Source of the DNA: Lactobacillus sp.
GTDB lineage: Bacteria > Bacillota > Bacilli > Lactobacillales > Lactobacillaceae
Direction of reading: 5' to 3'
Assembly: GCA_022483245.1 (NCBI GenBank)
Contig: JAKVNR010000001.1
Span: forward strand, 372,001-436,000
Length of the DNA stretch: 64,000 bases
Shown piece after piece: positions 8,251 through 16,956 of the stretch. The position numbers and the translations under genes are program-made. Below the pieces are notes generated by a model. That model had not been told where the DNA came from. It did no database searches and saw only the letters and a program-made list of their open reading frames with translations. The stretch's first letter is position 1. Each line of letters starts with the position of its first letter.

Positions 8251-9441
8251 ATGGCAGAAAAAGAACATTACGTTAGAACTAAGCCACACGTAAACATTGG
8301 TACTATTGGCCACGTTGACCATGGTAAAACCACTTTAACTGCAGCCATCACTACTGTTTTGGCTGAAAAAGGTTTAGCTAAGAAGGAAGACTATTCAGAA
8401 ATCGATGCTGCTCCAGAAGAAAAGGAACGTGGCATCACTATCAACACCGCGCACGTTGAGTACGAGACTGAAAACCGTCACTACGCTCACATGGATGCCC
8501 CAGGCCACGCCGACTACATCAAGAACATGATTACCGGTGCTGCCCAAATGGATGGTGCTATCCTGGTTGTTGCTGCAACTGATGGTCCTATGCCACAGAC
8601 TCGTGAACACATTCTGTTGGCTCGTCAGGTTGGTGTTCAATACATCGTTGTCTTCTTGAACAAGTGCGACCTGGTTGACGATCCAGAATTGATCGACTTG
8701 GTTGAAATGGAAGTTCGCGACTTGTTGAGCGAATACGATTACCCTGGTGAAGATATTCCAGTTGTTCGTGGTTCAGCTCTGCAAGCTTTACAAGGTGACA
8801 AGGAACAACAAGAAGTCATCTTGAAGTTGATGGACATCGTTGACGAATACATCCCAACCCCAGAACGTGATACTGACAAGCCATTCTTGATGCCAGTTGA
8901 AGACGTCTTCACTATTACTGGTCGTGGTACTGTTGCTTCTGGTCGTATCGACCGTGGTACTATCAAGGTCGGCGATGAAGTTGAAATCGTTGGTCTGGTA
9001 GACAACGTTTTGAAGTCAGTTGTAACTGGTTTGGAAATGTTCCACAAGACTCTGGACTTAGGTGAAGCCGGCGACAACGTTGGTGTTCTGTTACGTGGTA
9101 TTGACCGTGACCAAGTTGTTCGTGGTCAAGTATTGGCTGCACCAGGCTCAATTCAAACCCACAAGAAGTTTAAGGGTCAAGTTTATGTTCTGAAGAAGGA
9201 CGAAGGTGGTCGTCACACTCCATTCTTCTCAGACTACCGTCCACAATTCTACTTCCACACCACTGACATCACTGGTGAAATTGAATTGCCAGAAGGTACT
9301 GAAATGGTTATGCCAGGCGACAACACTGAATTCACTGTTGAATTAATCAAGCCTGCTGCCATCGAAAAGGGTACTAAGTTCACCATCCGTGAAGGTGGTC
9401 GGACCGTTGGTGCTGGTCAGGTTACTGACATCCTTGACTAA
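8251..9441 (+). CDS. tuf: Elongation factor Tu
   Basis: A 396-residue GTPase that delivers aminoacyl-tRNA to the ribosome. G1 [10 protein letters not shown]3 DAPGHADY, G4 NKCD and domain II/III signatures ([21 protein letters not shown]) are intact. ATG 8251 has CAGGAGGG upstream; the track extension (MQIYRRVIL) runs through the RBS and is rejected. Codon use shifts to the restricted set typical of highly expressed genes (GGT, CGT, AAC, AAG), unlike the flanking TPR gene. Single-gene unit with its own promoter and terminator. Confidence 0.98.
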   Translation: MAEKEHYVRTKPHVNIGTIGHVDHGKTTLTAAITTVLAEKGLAKKEDYSEIDAAPEEKERGITINTAHVEYETENRHYAHMDAPGHADYIKNMITGAAQMDGAILVVAATDGPMPQTREHILLARQVGVQYIVVFLNKCDLVDDPELIDLVEMEVRDLLSEYDYPGEDIPVVRGSALQALQGDKEQQEVILKLMDIVDEYIPTPERDTDKPFLMPVEDVFTITGRGTVASGRIDRGTIKVGDEVEIVGLVDNVLKSVVTGLEMFHKTLDLGEAGDNVGVLLRGIDRDQVVRGQVLAAPGSIQTHKKFKGQVYVLKKDEGGRHTPFFSDYRPQFYFHTTDITGEIELPEGTEMVMPGDNTEFTVELIKPAAIEKGTKFTIREGGRTVGAGQVTDILD

Positions 9442-9459
9442 TTTTTAGTCAAGTTAATC

Positions 9460-9488
9460 AAAAGACGTGCTCGGGCACGTCTTTTTTG
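9460..9488 (+). terminator. tuf terminator
   Basis: Stem AAAAGACGTGC / GCACGTCTTTT with TCGG loop and T-run. Confidence 0.92.
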
Positions 9489-9499
9489 TTTAGCATGAA

Positions 9500-9530
9500 T
9501 TGTTTTTTTCCTATCTTTACGGTAAGATAG
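9500..9530 (+). promoter_or_regulatory. tig promoter with inverted repeat over the -10
   Basis: TTGTTT (9500-9505), 17-nt spacer, TAAGAT (9523-9528). Inverted repeat CTATCTT-N6-AAGATAG (9511-9530) spans the spacer and -10, a position suited to a repressor. Confidence 0.5.
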
Positions 9531-9581
9531 AACAGTGTGCTATTTAGCAAGCCCAAAATTGACAGCGGAGGTATTTAATTA

Positions 9582-10961
9582 ATGTCTGTAAAATGGGAAA
9601 AAACCGGTAAAACCACCGGTGAACTTACATTTGAAATCTCAAAAGATGAAGTTAAACTTGGCTTAGACGAAGCTTTCAAGCGGATCAAGCGTAGCTTGAA
9701 CGTTCCTGGCTTCCGTAAGGGCCATGTTTCAAGAACTGTTTTTGATCAATTCTACGGTGAAGAAGCTTTATACCAAGATGCTTTGAACTTCGTGCTGCCA
9801 AATGCATACAGCGAAGCTTTAAAAGAAGCTAAGGTTAAGGCTGTTGGTCAACCACAAGTTAGCCCAGTTTCAATGGAAAAGGGTCAAGCTTGGACCATGA
9901 AAGCTACAGTTACTACCGAACCAGAAGTTAAGTTAGGCAAGTACACTGGCATTGAAGTTCCTCGTCAAAACACTCGTGTTTACGCTAAAGACGTTGACGC
10001 TGAAATCGAACGTCGTCGTGAAGCTAATGCTACTTTAGTCTTGAAGAAGGGCGAAGCAGCTAAGGGCGACACTGTAACGATCGACTTCGAAGGTACTATC
10101 GATGGTAAGAAGTTCGAAGGCGGCGCAGCTAAGAACCATTCATTGCAATTAGGCAGCGGTTCATTTATTCCAGGCTTTGAAGACCAATTAATCGGTCATA
10201 AGGCTGGCGACGAAGTTGATGTTGTTGTTACCTTCCCAAAGGATTACGGTGCTAAAGACTTGGCTGGCAAAGAAGCTCACTTCGCAACTACTTTGCACGA
10301 AATTAAGACCAAGCAACTGCCAAAATTAGACGATGAGTTTGCTAAAGACGTTGACGAAAGTGTTGATACCTTAGACCAATTAAAGGATAAAATTAAGGAT
10401 CAACTGAAGGCTAGAAAAGAAGACGAAGCCGAAGATGCAATTCAAGCAGCTGCTTTAGACGGTGCTGTAAAGAATGCTAAGATCGATGAAATCCCTGACG
10501 CCATGATTCAACAAGATGTTGACAATCAACTGAACCAATACTTAGGCAACTTGCGTCGTCAAGGCATCGACCCACAAACTTACTTCCAAATTACTAAGAC
10601 TGATGAAGCTACTTTGCGTAAGCAAATTGCTGCTGGTGCAGAAGACCGCGTTAAGACCAGTTTAGTTTTGGAAGCTATCGTTAAGGCTGAAAAGCTGACT
10701 GCTACTAAGGAAGAAAAAGAACAAGAAATCAAAGACTTAGCTAGCGAATACAACATGGACGTTAAGACTGTGCGTGAAACCCTGTCTGATGACATGCTGG
10801 AACACGACATCGCTGTTCGGAAGGCTATGGACATGATTACTGACAGTGCTAAGCAAGTTTCCAAGGCTGAATACGAAAAGGCTAATGGCGCTGACAAGAA
10901 GTCCAGCAAGAAGTCAGATGACAGCAAGGCTAAAAAGTCTAGCAAGAAGAGCAGCAAATAA
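9582..10961 (+). CDS. tig: Trigger factor (ribosome-associated chaperone, PPIase)
   Basis: A 459-residue protein binding L23 at the ribosome exit tunnel. The N-terminal ribosome-binding signature is present as VPGFRKGHVSR (usual GFRxGKxP, here GHVS), the FKBP-type PPIase domain lies at about residues 160-245 (GDTVTIDFEGTIDGKKFEGG), then the long helical chaperone domain, and a Lys/Ser-rich tail (KKSSKKSDDSKAKKSSKKSSK) of about 28 residues common in lactobacilli. RBS GCGGAGG. tig-clpX adjacency links nascent-chain folding with regulated proteolysis. Confidence 0.96.
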   Translation: MSVKWEKTGKTTGELTFEISKDEVKLGLDEAFKRIKRSLNVPGFRKGHVSRTVFDQFYGEEALYQDALNFVLPNAYSEALKEAKVKAVGQPQVSPVSMEKGQAWTMKATVTTEPEVKLGKYTGIEVPRQNTRVYAKDVDAEIERRREANATLVLKKGEAAKGDTVTIDFEGTIDGKKFEGGAAKNHSLQLGSGSFIPGFEDQLIGHKAGDEVDVVVTFPKDYGAKDLAGKEAHFATTLHEIKTKQLPKLDDEFAKDVDESVDTLDQLKDKIKDQLKARKEDEAEDAIQAAALDGAVKNAKIDEIPDAMIQQDVDNQLNQYLGNLRRQGIDPQTYFQITKTDEATLRKQIAAGAEDRVKTSLVLEAIVKAEKLTATKEEKEQEIKDLASEYNMDVKTVRETLSDDMLEHDIAVRKAMDMITDSAKQVSKAEYEKANGADKKSSKKSDDSKAKKSSKKSSK

Positions 10962-10974
10962 TTGATGCTCATTC

Positions 10975-10998
10975 AAAGCGGCTGCGGCCGCTTTTTTT
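10975..10998 (+). terminator. tig terminator
   Basis: Stem AAAGCGGC / GCCGCTTT with a 4-nt loop, then a T-run. The clpX extended -10 TG-C-TAAACT (11000-11008) starts directly after it. Confidence 0.88.
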
Positions 10999-11072
10999 GT
11001 GCTAAACTAATTGTTTTACCCAAGTAGAAATTTATGCTAGGCTACCTTTATCGAATAAAGGGAGGACAAAAG

Positions 11073-12332
11073 ATGCCTTTTAATAAACTGGCTGATCAAG
11101 ACGTAATTCGGTGTACTTCTTGCAACCGGACTGAGTCAGAAGTTAAAAAAATGGCGTTCGTCAACGGTTTTTACATTTGCAATGACTGTATTGACCGCAT
11201 TAAAGAAATGATTGATGATGAACTGGCTAATGAAGCAGTTCAGGATTTAAGCAACCTGCCAACGCCAGAAGAAATTAACCAGCAGCTTGATCAGTATGTT
11301 ATCGGGCAAGAACGGGCTAAAAAAGTTCTGTCTGTAGCAGTTTACAACCACTATAAACGGATTTCGCAATTAGATGCTGATCCAGAGACTGAACTGCAAA
11401 AATCAAATATTGCCTTGATTGGCCCAACTGGCTCGGGCAAGACTTACTTGGCACAGACCCTGGCCCGCATTTTGAATGTGCCATTTGCAATTGCTGATGC
11501 GACTACATTAACCGAAGCTGGTTACGTTGGTGAAGATGTAGAAAACATCCTGCTGAAATTGCTGCAGAATGCTGATTACGACTTAGAGCGGGCACAGCAC
11601 GGGATTATTTACATTGACGAAATTGACAAGATTTCGAAAAAATCTGAAAATGTGTCAATCACACGGGACGTTTCTGGTGAAGGCGTGCAACAATCATTGC
11701 TGAAAATCTTAGAAGGAACCATTGCCTCTGTACCGCCGCAGGGCGGGCGCAAGCACCCACAGCAACAAATGATTAGAATGGACACTTCTAACATTCTGTT
11801 TATCGTTGGTGGGGCCTTTGATGGGATTGAGTCCATCGTTAAAGAACGGCTAGGTAAACGGATTATCGGTTTTGGGGCTGAAATGCAGACGCAAGAACAT
11901 GATCTTGACCACTGGAACCGTTACCTGACAACAGAAGATTTGGTTAAATTCGGGATGATCCCTGAATTTATCGGACGAATTCCAATTATCACTACCCTGG
12001 ATAAACTGGATCGCTCACACTTAGTGCAAATTTTAACCAAGCCAAAGAATGCTTTGGTTAAACAGTACCAAAAACTGCTGAGCTTAGATGATGTGGACCT
12101 GAAGTTTACCAGCGGGGCATTGACTGCGATGGCTGATGTCGCTATCAACCGAAAGATGGGCGCCCGTGGTTTGCGGTCAATCATGGAAAATGCTTTGATG
12201 GATACGATGTATAAAACACCAAGCGACAAGACCATCCGGCAGGTTGAAATCACTAAAGACGTGATTACTAAACATGCTAGTCCGCGGATTGAACGAGAGC
12301 CAGAAGAAGAAAAACGTGAGGCAGCGCAATGA
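11073..12332 (+). CDS. clpX: ATP-dependent Clp protease ATP-binding subunit ClpX
   Basis: A 419-residue AAA+ unfoldase that feeds ClpP. N-terminal C4 zinc-binding domain (CTSCN ... CNDC, residues 9-35), Walker A GPTGSGKT, Walker [11 protein letters not shown], the ClpP-docking loop RIIGFGAEM and the sensor/arginine region [10 protein letters not shown] are all present. ATG 11073 follows AGGGAGG; the 13-codon extension in the track is rejected. Stop overlaps engB as ATGA. Confidence 0.97.
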   Translation: MPFNKLADQDVIRCTSCNRTESEVKKMAFVNGFYICNDCIDRIKEMIDDELANEAVQDLSNLPTPEEINQQLDQYVIGQERAKKVLSVAVYNHYKRISQLDADPETELQKSNIALIGPTGSGKTYLAQTLARILNVPFAIADATTLTEAGYVGEDVENILLKLLQNADYDLERAQHGIIYIDEIDKISKKSENVSITRDVSGEGVQQSLLKILEGTIASVPPQGGRKHPQQQMIRMDTSNILFIVGGAFDGIESIVKERLGKRIIGFGAEMQTQEHDLDHWNRYLTTEDLVKFGMIPEFIGRIPIITTLDKLDRSHLVQILTKPKNALVKQYQKLLSLDDVDLKFTSGALTAMADVAINRKMGARGLRSIMENALMDTMYKTPSDKTIRQVEITKDVITKHASPRIEREPEEEKREAAQ

Positions 12333-12916
12333 AAATAAGTGCCAGTCAGTATGCCGTTAGTGCGGTTAAAGCTGACCAGTACCCCAAAGACGGTTTGCCA
12401 GAAATCGCTTTAGCTGGTCGGTCGAATGTGGGCAAATCCAGCTTGATCAACCGCTTGCTTAACCGAAAAAATTTGGCAAGAACTTCATCTTCACCGGGTA
12501 AAACGCAAACCTTGAATTTTTACTTAGTGAATGAAGATTTCTATTTAGTTGATGTGCCAGGTTATGGCTTTGCCAAGGTATCAAAAAAGCAGCGGGCAGA
12601 ATTTGGTGTGATGATTCAAGACTATCTTGAAACTCGGGCTGACTTGCTAGGATTAATGATTCTGATTGATTCACGCCATGAGCCAACTAAAGACGATCAA
12701 GCCATGTATGAGTATGCGCAGTACTTGAACTTGCCGCTCTTGATTGTATTGACTAAAGTTGATAAGCTCAAGAAAAATGCGGCTAATCGGGCTAAACAGC
12801 AGCTAGGGCGGACGTTAGATTTGTCGGCTGACAATGTTACTGTTCAAACTTTTTCCGCGGTAACGGGCGAAGGACGGACAGAAGTTTTAGACTGGATTGA
12901 AACTCATTTGGCGTAA
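12329..12916 (+). CDS. engB: Ribosome biogenesis GTPase EngB/YsxC
   Basis: A 195-residue GTPase for 50S assembly, with G1 [10 protein letters not shown]3 [10 protein letters not shown] and G4 TKVDK. Translationally coupled to clpX by the ATGA overlap, an arrangement common in Firmicutes. Followed by a strong terminator. Confidence 0.96.
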   Translation: MKISASQYAVSAVKADQYPKDGLPEIALAGRSNVGKSSLINRLLNRKNLARTSSSPGKTQTLNFYLVNEDFYLVDVPGYGFAKVSKKQRAEFGVMIQDYLETRADLLGLMILIDSRHEPTKDDQAMYEYAQYLNLPLLIVLTKVDKLKKNAANRAKQQLGRTLDLSADNVTVQTFSAVTGEGRTEVLDWIETHLA

Positions 12917-12931
12917 ACAAAGCTAAATTAG

Positions 12932-12962
12932 AGAACTACTCAAACGAGTAGTTCTTTTTTTA
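12932..12962 (+). terminator. clpX-engB terminator
   Basis: Perfect 10-bp stem AGAACTACTC / GAGTAGTTCT with AAAC loop and T-run. Confidence 0.93.
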
Positions 12963-13054
12963 TGAAAACAAACTGAGGGAAAAATTAGACAGCGGGAAAA
13001 AGTTGTCAAAATACGGTAAAATTACTAATCGGTAAAATAGGGAGTGTGAAATAT

Positions 13055-14572
13055 TTGGATAACAACAAGCAAGCCAAAACTATTACAATGGGCAGCTTGG
13101 TATTAATGATTATTACCTCAGTTTATGGCTTCGGCAATGTGTCGGTGTCATACGCCCAAATGTCTTACGCAGCCTTTATTTGGTACATCTTTGCTGGCTT
13201 GGTTTTCATGATTCCATCCAGCTTGATGATGGCCGAATATGGGTCTGCTTATCCGGAAGCTAAAGGCGGCATTTTCACCTGGCTGGCCGGGTCGATTGGC
13301 GAAAAGTGGGCCTTTATTGGGACCTTTATCTGGTTAGCCAACTGGGTTATCTGGCAGGTGTCAATGGCCTCAAGAATTTGGATTTCAGTTTCCTCACTGC
13401 TGTTTGGGGAAGATAAAACACAAACTTGGCATATCGGCAGTTTAACTTCAACGCAGACGGTTGGGTTATTAGCAATTGCCTTCATTTTGATTACGACTTT
13501 CTTGTCATCACGAGGTATGAAAGGAATTCAGGCCATGAGTTCAATTGGCGGGGTCTTCTTGATCGCTTTGAACGTTTTGTTCATTGTCGTTTCAATTTGG
13601 GTCCTGATTTTGAACCACGGGCAGTTAGCTGAGCCAATTCATTCAGCTAAAGCTTTCTTCCATTCGCCAAACCCTAACTTCCAAAGCCCGATTGCGGTTA
13701 TTTCCTTTGTTGTTTACGCGATCTTTGCTTATGGCGGGATGGAGACCGTTTCAGGCGTAACGGACAGTATGAAAGACCCAGAAAAATCGTTCCCGCGGGG
13801 GCTATTGATTGGGGCTGCCTTTACAATCTGCTCATACGTTTTGATGATTTTCATGGCTGGTTTTACAGTTAACTACCAGCGTGATATTGCCCGTGATGGC
13901 GTAAACATCGGCAATATGACTTATGTCATTTTCCACCGGCTGGGAACTGCTTTAGGGCAGGCACTTGGTTTAAGTGCTGGTACAGCTGATGCAATTGGTG
14001 GGACATTTGTCCGCTTTATTGCTTTAGCAACGTTAATGGGCATTATTGGTGCTTTCTTCGTGATGCTGTACTCGCCAATTAAATCCTTTATTTTGGGCAG
14101 TGACGAGCGCTTATGGCCAAAGAAGTTGACCAAACTGAATGACCATGAAGTACCAGCTAATGCCATGTGGGCACAAGCCACCTTTGTTTCATTGATGATT
14201 TTCTTTGTTTCATTTGGCGGTAGTGCAGCGAAGAGCTTCTACCAGATTTTGCAAAACATGGTTAACGTTTCGTCGAGTGCGTCTTATATTTTCATCGTTG
14301 GTGCTTTCCCGTTCTTCTTGCGTAAAGATTTGCCACGGAAATTTAAGATTTTTACCAATTACCGCTGGACGACAGCCTTGGTTGTCTTTGTTGAATTAGT
14401 GATCTGTGCTGGGATTCTGTTTACGATTATTGAGCCGATCTTGCAAGGCGACTACATGACAGCGTTCTGGACAGCGATTGGGCCAATTATCTTTGGTTTA
14501 ATTGCATATACTTTCTACCGGATTTCCGGCAAAGAGCATGGCGTACCAGAAGACGAATTTCCAGAAAATTAA
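13055..14572 (+). CDS. APC-superfamily amino acid permease (YjeM/GadC-like)
   Basis: About 505 residues with roughly 12-13 hydrophobic helices; the first helix (TITMGSLVLMIITSVYGFGNVSVSY) has the unwound-helix motif of APC antiporters. The family includes glutamate/GABA-type exchangers such as GadC and the uncharacterised YjeM; substrate cannot be assigned. TTG 13055 lies 8 nt from AGGGAGTG and is preferred over GTG 13046, which is only 1 nt from that RBS. Upstream are two direct copies of CGGTAAAAT (13014-13022, 13030-13038). No decarboxylase gene is adjacent. Monocistronic, with its own terminator. Confidence 0.8.
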   Translation: MDNNKQAKTITMGSLVLMIITSVYGFGNVSVSYAQMSYAAFIWYIFAGLVFMIPSSLMMAEYGSAYPEAKGGIFTWLAGSIGEKWAFIGTFIWLANWVIWQVSMASRIWISVSSLLFGEDKTQTWHIGSLTSTQTVGLLAIAFILITTFLSSRGMKGIQAMSSIGGVFLIALNVLFIVVSIWVLILNHGQLAEPIHSAKAFFHSPNPNFQSPIAVISFVVYAIFAYGGMETVSGVTDSMKDPEKSFPRGLLIGAAFTICSYVLMIFMAGFTVNYQRDIARDGVNIGNMTYVIFHRLGTALGQALGLSAGTADAIGGTFVRFIALATLMGIIGAFFVMLYSPIKSFILGSDERLWPKKLTKLNDHEVPANAMWAQATFVSLMIFFVSFGGSAAKSFYQILQNMVNVSSSASYIFIVGAFPFFLRKDLPRKFKIFTNYRWTTALVVFVELVICAGILFTIIEPILQGDYMTAFWTAIGPIIFGLIAYTFYRISGKEHGVPEDEFPEN

Positions 14573-14580
14573 GAGTAATT

Positions 14581-14612
14581 AAAAAAGCAGCTGCTTGAGC
14601 AGTTGCTTTTTT
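14581..14612 (+). terminator. Terminator after the APC permease
   Basis: Stem AAAAGCAGCTGCT / AGCAGTTGCTTTT (one G-T) with a 2-nt apex and T-run. Confidence 0.88.
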
Positions 14613-14661
14613 GTTTGGGTTAAATCTTTTTGAAAGATACTTAATAGAATATGCTTAACAA

Positions 14662-14690
14662 TACTTTTAAAAGTACCTTTATGCTAAAAT
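14662..14690 (+). promoter_or_regulatory. relBE promoter and operator palindrome
   Basis: Perfect 14-bp palindrome TACTTTTAAAAGTA (14662-14675) lies where the -35 would be, upstream of an extended -10 TG-C-TAAAAT (14682-14690). This suits autorepression by the antitoxin or the toxin-antitoxin complex. Confidence 0.55.
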
Positions 14691-14712
14691 TAAGCAAAAG
14701 GAGGATTTTTCT

Positions 14713-15036
14713 ATGCAAGCATTAAATGTTCCTGTAACCAATATGACCGCCTTAAAAAAGTCACCTGCCAAGGTGATTAAGGAAGCAGCAGCGGCTAAAA
14801 ACGGAGTCTACATTTTTAATCGTGATCATCCAGCAGCCGTTTTGATGACTGCGCATGATTATGAAAAGTTAATCGCTAAACTCGATGAATTAGAGGATGA
14901 ATTATTAGATTTACAAGTTGAACAAACAGCGGCTAAACGGATTGATCACCAACATAAAGCATATTCTGAGGAAGAAGTGTTTGGCAAAGATGGTTTGGCT
15001 GATGTAAAAATTGAGGATGATGATGGCTGGGAATAA
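14713..15036 (+). CDS. RelB/Phd-type antitoxin
   Basis: A 107-residue protein whose N-terminus (VPVTNMTALKKSPAKVIKEAAAAKNGVYIFNRDHPAAVLMTAHDYEKL) is the Phd/RelB-like DNA-binding and dimerisation domain; the acidic C-terminus would wrap and inhibit the toxin. RBS AAAAGGAGG. Overlaps the RelE-type toxin gene by 14 nt. The palindrome in the promoter supports autoregulation. Name RelB is by family; no specific ortholog is claimed. Confidence 0.85.
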   Translation: MQALNVPVTNMTALKKSPAKVIKEAAAAKNGVYIFNRDHPAAVLMTAHDYEKLIAKLDELEDELLDLQVEQTAAKRIDHQHKAYSEEEVFGKDGLADVKIEDDDGWE

Positions 15037-15352
15037 AGATCAATTCCCATATCAATTGAATATTTGGGATGGGGCAAAAAAAGATATCGAAAAATTAGAC
15101 GGGTCCCAGCTGGTGTTTGTCAAAAAAGGTCTGAAGCGCATTAAGCAGTTTGGCTTAAATTGCGGCAGTCCCTTGCATGGGAAATTAATGGGTTATCGTA
15201 AATTGAAAAATCGTAAAATGGGGCTGCGGATCGTCTTTGGTCAAAGTGAGCGCGGAGACAAAATCGAAATTATTGATATAGTCGCGGTTGGTAAAAGAAG
15301 CGAAGACGCAGTTTACCAAACAGCAACGATGCGGGTAAAAAATAATACCTAG
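15023..15352 (+). CDS. RelE/ParE-family toxin
   Basis: A 109-residue basic protein with the RelE-type layout: WDGAKKDIEKLDGSQLVFVKKGLKRI helices, then GSPLHGKLMGYRKLKNRKMGLRIVF, then IEIIDIVAVGKRSEDAVY. RelE toxins cleave mRNA on the ribosome; ParE relatives target gyrase, and the sequence alone does not decide. Start is taken at the third of three consecutive ATG codons (15023), 5 nt after GAGGA; 15017 and 15020 are possible. Coupled to the antitoxin by overlap. Confidence 0.85.
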   Translation: MAGNKDQFPYQLNIWDGAKKDIEKLDGSQLVFVKKGLKRIKQFGLNCGSPLHGKLMGYRKLKNRKMGLRIVFGQSERGDKIEIIDIVAVGKRSEDAVYQTATMRVKNNT

Positions 15353-15382
15353 CAGTTAATTGGCACTGCTAGGTATTATCTT
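15342..15382. terminator. Bidirectional terminator between relE and the small minus-strand gene
   Basis: Perfect 15-bp stem ATAATACCTAGCAGT (15342-15356) / its complement (15365-15379) with an 8-nt loop. It overlaps the relE stop codon (15350-15352). The T-run lies on the minus-strand exit side, so it best terminates the small gene and may also stop relBE transcripts. Confidence 0.8.
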
Positions 15383-15389
15383 GCAAGGA

Positions 15390-15530
15390 TTATTTCTTAG
15401 CCGGTTTTTGCTTTTTTTCATCTTTGTCATCGTCTTTACCTTTGCCTGACACTTTGAAGTCTTTTGGCATGATGGCAAATTTGTCCAGCATTTTTTCTAA
15501 GTCGTCCTGCTTTTTAAAAGTTAAGCCCAT
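15390..15530 (-). CDS. Small acidic/basic 46-residue protein (SPJ_0845-family-like)
   Basis: Not in the ORF track (too short). The minus strand reads MGLTFKKQDDLEKMLDKF, IMPKDFKVSGKG, then a charged DDDKDEKKQKPAKK tail and TAA. AAAGGAGTG sits 7 nt before the ATG, TATAAT is at 15559-15564, and the hairpin at 15342-15379 follows the stop, so it has all parts of a gene. The N-terminus resembles small conserved proteins of streptococci and lactobacilli known as the SPJ_0845 family, from memory. Function unknown. Confidence 0.75.
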   Translation of the reverse strand: MGLTFKKQDDLEKMLDKFAIMPKDFKVSGKGKDDDKDEKKQKPAKK

Positions 15531-15558
15531 ATTTTTCACTCCTTTAAGTCATGGTTAT

Positions 15559-15588
15559 ATTATATAAGCTTTTTCGAAATTTTAGCAA
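15559..15588 (-). promoter_or_regulatory. Promoter of the 46-residue gene
   Basis: Minus strand TTGCTA (15588-15583), 18-nt spacer, TATAAT (15564-15559). Divergent from the asnA promoter. Confidence 0.55.
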
Positions 15589-15595
15589 AAAGAGC

Positions 15596-15623
15596 TTGCT
15601 TTTTCTGAAAATTAAATTAAAAT
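15596..15623 (+). promoter_or_regulatory. asnA T-box promoter
   Basis: TTGCTT (15596-15601), 16-nt spacer, TAAAAT (15618-15623), upstream of the T-box leader. Confidence 0.5.
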
Positions 15624-15631
15624 TAAAAACA

Positions 15632-15877
15632 ATAAAAGCCATAAGTAAGAAAAGTAAATTGTCTTACCTGTTTAGCGAGCTAAGGTTGGTGGAAGCTTAG
15701 CCAGGCCGCAATTGAACAAACACTTGCTTGCTGCTAATTCAAAATTCAGATGAAAGTAGACTTAGCCGTTTAGGGTGCGTTAAACCTGCCAAGTTGGTTC
15801 AACTAAGAACAAGCAGGGTGGTACCGCGGAAACAAGCAGCCTTTCGTCCCTTCATCGGGATGCGAGGCTGCTTTTTT
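15632..15877 (+). promoter_or_regulatory. T-box riboswitch (tRNA-Asn) controlling asnA
   Basis: The T-box sequence AGGGTGGTACCGCGG is at 15815-15829. Stem I closes by TTAGC (about 15672) with GCTAA (about 15734). A candidate specifier AAC (Asn) lies in TTGAACAAAC near 15712-15721. The terminator is AAGCAGCCTTTCGTCCC pairing with GGGATGCGAGGCTGCTT (15834-15872), then a T-run. Uncharged tRNA-Asn should pair with specifier and T-box and allow transcription of asnA. The T-box motif is unmistakable; the specifier is inferred from the downstream gene. Confidence 0.92.
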
Positions 15878-15893
15878 ATTAGGAGGACAAACG

Positions 15894-16901
15894 ATGAAAT
15901 TAATAGTGCCACAAAACTACGATCCGAAATTATCAATTCGTGAAACTGAAGAAGCAATTCGCTACATTCGGGAAACCTTCCAGCGTGAATTCGGCTTGCA
16001 AATGCGGCTGCAGCGGATGTCAGCCCCAATGTTTGTTAAACAGTCTTCAGGGTTGAACGACAACTTGAGCGGGGTAGAAAAACCAGTTTCATTTACCATG
16101 AAAGACGAACCAGGCGATACGATTGAAGTCGTCCACTCACTAGCCAAATGGAAGCGGATGGCGCTGAAGAAATATGGCTTCGGTTTGCATGAAGGCTTGT
16201 ACACTAACATGAACGCGATTCGCAAGGACGAGGACCTCGATAACTTGCACTCAATTTATGTCGACCAGTGGGACTGGGAAAAGGTGATTTCTAAAGAAGA
16301 ACGGAACTTAGACACCTTAAAGGCAACAGTCAAACAAATTTTTAAGATCATTAAGCACATGGAAGATGAAGTTTGGTACCGTTACCCAAGCGCTGTGCAT
16401 CATTTGCCAGATGAAATTCACTTTGTGACTAGCCAAGAATTAGAGGATCGCTGGCCAGATTTAACGCCAAAAGAACGAGAAAACAAGATTTGCCAAGAAG
16501 ACGGGGCGGTCTTTATTATCGGCATTGGCGGCAAGCTGAAAAGCGGCCAGCCACATGACCTGCGGGCTCCTGACTACGATGACTGGGACTTGAACGGTGA
16601 CATTCTTTTCTGGTACGAACCATTGCAATGTGCATTGGAAATTTCCAGCATGGGGATCAGAGTGAGCCCAGAAAGCTTGCGCAAACAATTGAAGTTAGCT
16701 CACCAAGAACAACGCGAACAGTTGCCATTCCACCAGCTGCTCTTGCAAGGAAGACTGCCTTACTCAATTGGTGGCGGGATTGGTCAATCGCGGCTGTGTA
16801 TGCTGCTGCTGGGTAAGGCCCATGTTGGCGAAGTACAAGCTAGCGTTTGGCCAGCTGAAATGATTAAAGAATGTGAAGCCGCTGGTATCCAGCTGCTGTA
16901 A
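15894..16901 (+). CDS. asnA: Aspartate-ammonia ligase (asparagine synthetase A)
   Basis: A 335-residue cytosolic enzyme making asparagine from aspartate, ammonia and ATP; class II tRNA-synthetase fold. Signatures include [22 protein letters not shown] near residues 38-60, [12 protein letters not shown], and the C-terminal [17 protein letters not shown]-site motif. RBS TAGGAGGAC. Expression is under the T-box upstream, so it responds to asparagine starvation. Normal length and intact. Confidence 0.97.
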   Translation: MKLIVPQNYDPKLSIRETEEAIRYIRETFQREFGLQMRLQRMSAPMFVKQSSGLNDNLSGVEKPVSFTMKDEPGDTIEVVHSLAKWKRMALKKYGFGLHEGLYTNMNAIRKDEDLDNLHSIYVDQWDWEKVISKEERNLDTLKATVKQIFKIIKHMEDEVWYRYPSAVHHLPDEIHFVTSQELEDRWPDLTPKERENKICQEDGAVFIIGIGGKLKSGQPHDLRAPDYDDWDLNGDILFWYEPLQCALEISSMGIRVSPESLRKQLKLAHQEQREQLPFHQLLLQGRLPYSIGGGIGQSRLCMLLLGKAHVGEVQASVWPAEMIKECEAAGIQLL

Positions 16902-16918
16902 TTAAAATTTTGAGCAAA

Positions 16919-16956
16919 TTAAAATCGTTAGCTAGTTATAGCTAACGATTTTTTTA
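16919..16956. terminator. Bidirectional terminator between asnA and the TauE/SafE permease
   Basis: Perfect 14-bp stem AAAATCGTTAGCTA / TAGCTAACGATTTT with GTTA loop, between convergent genes. Confidence 0.92.
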
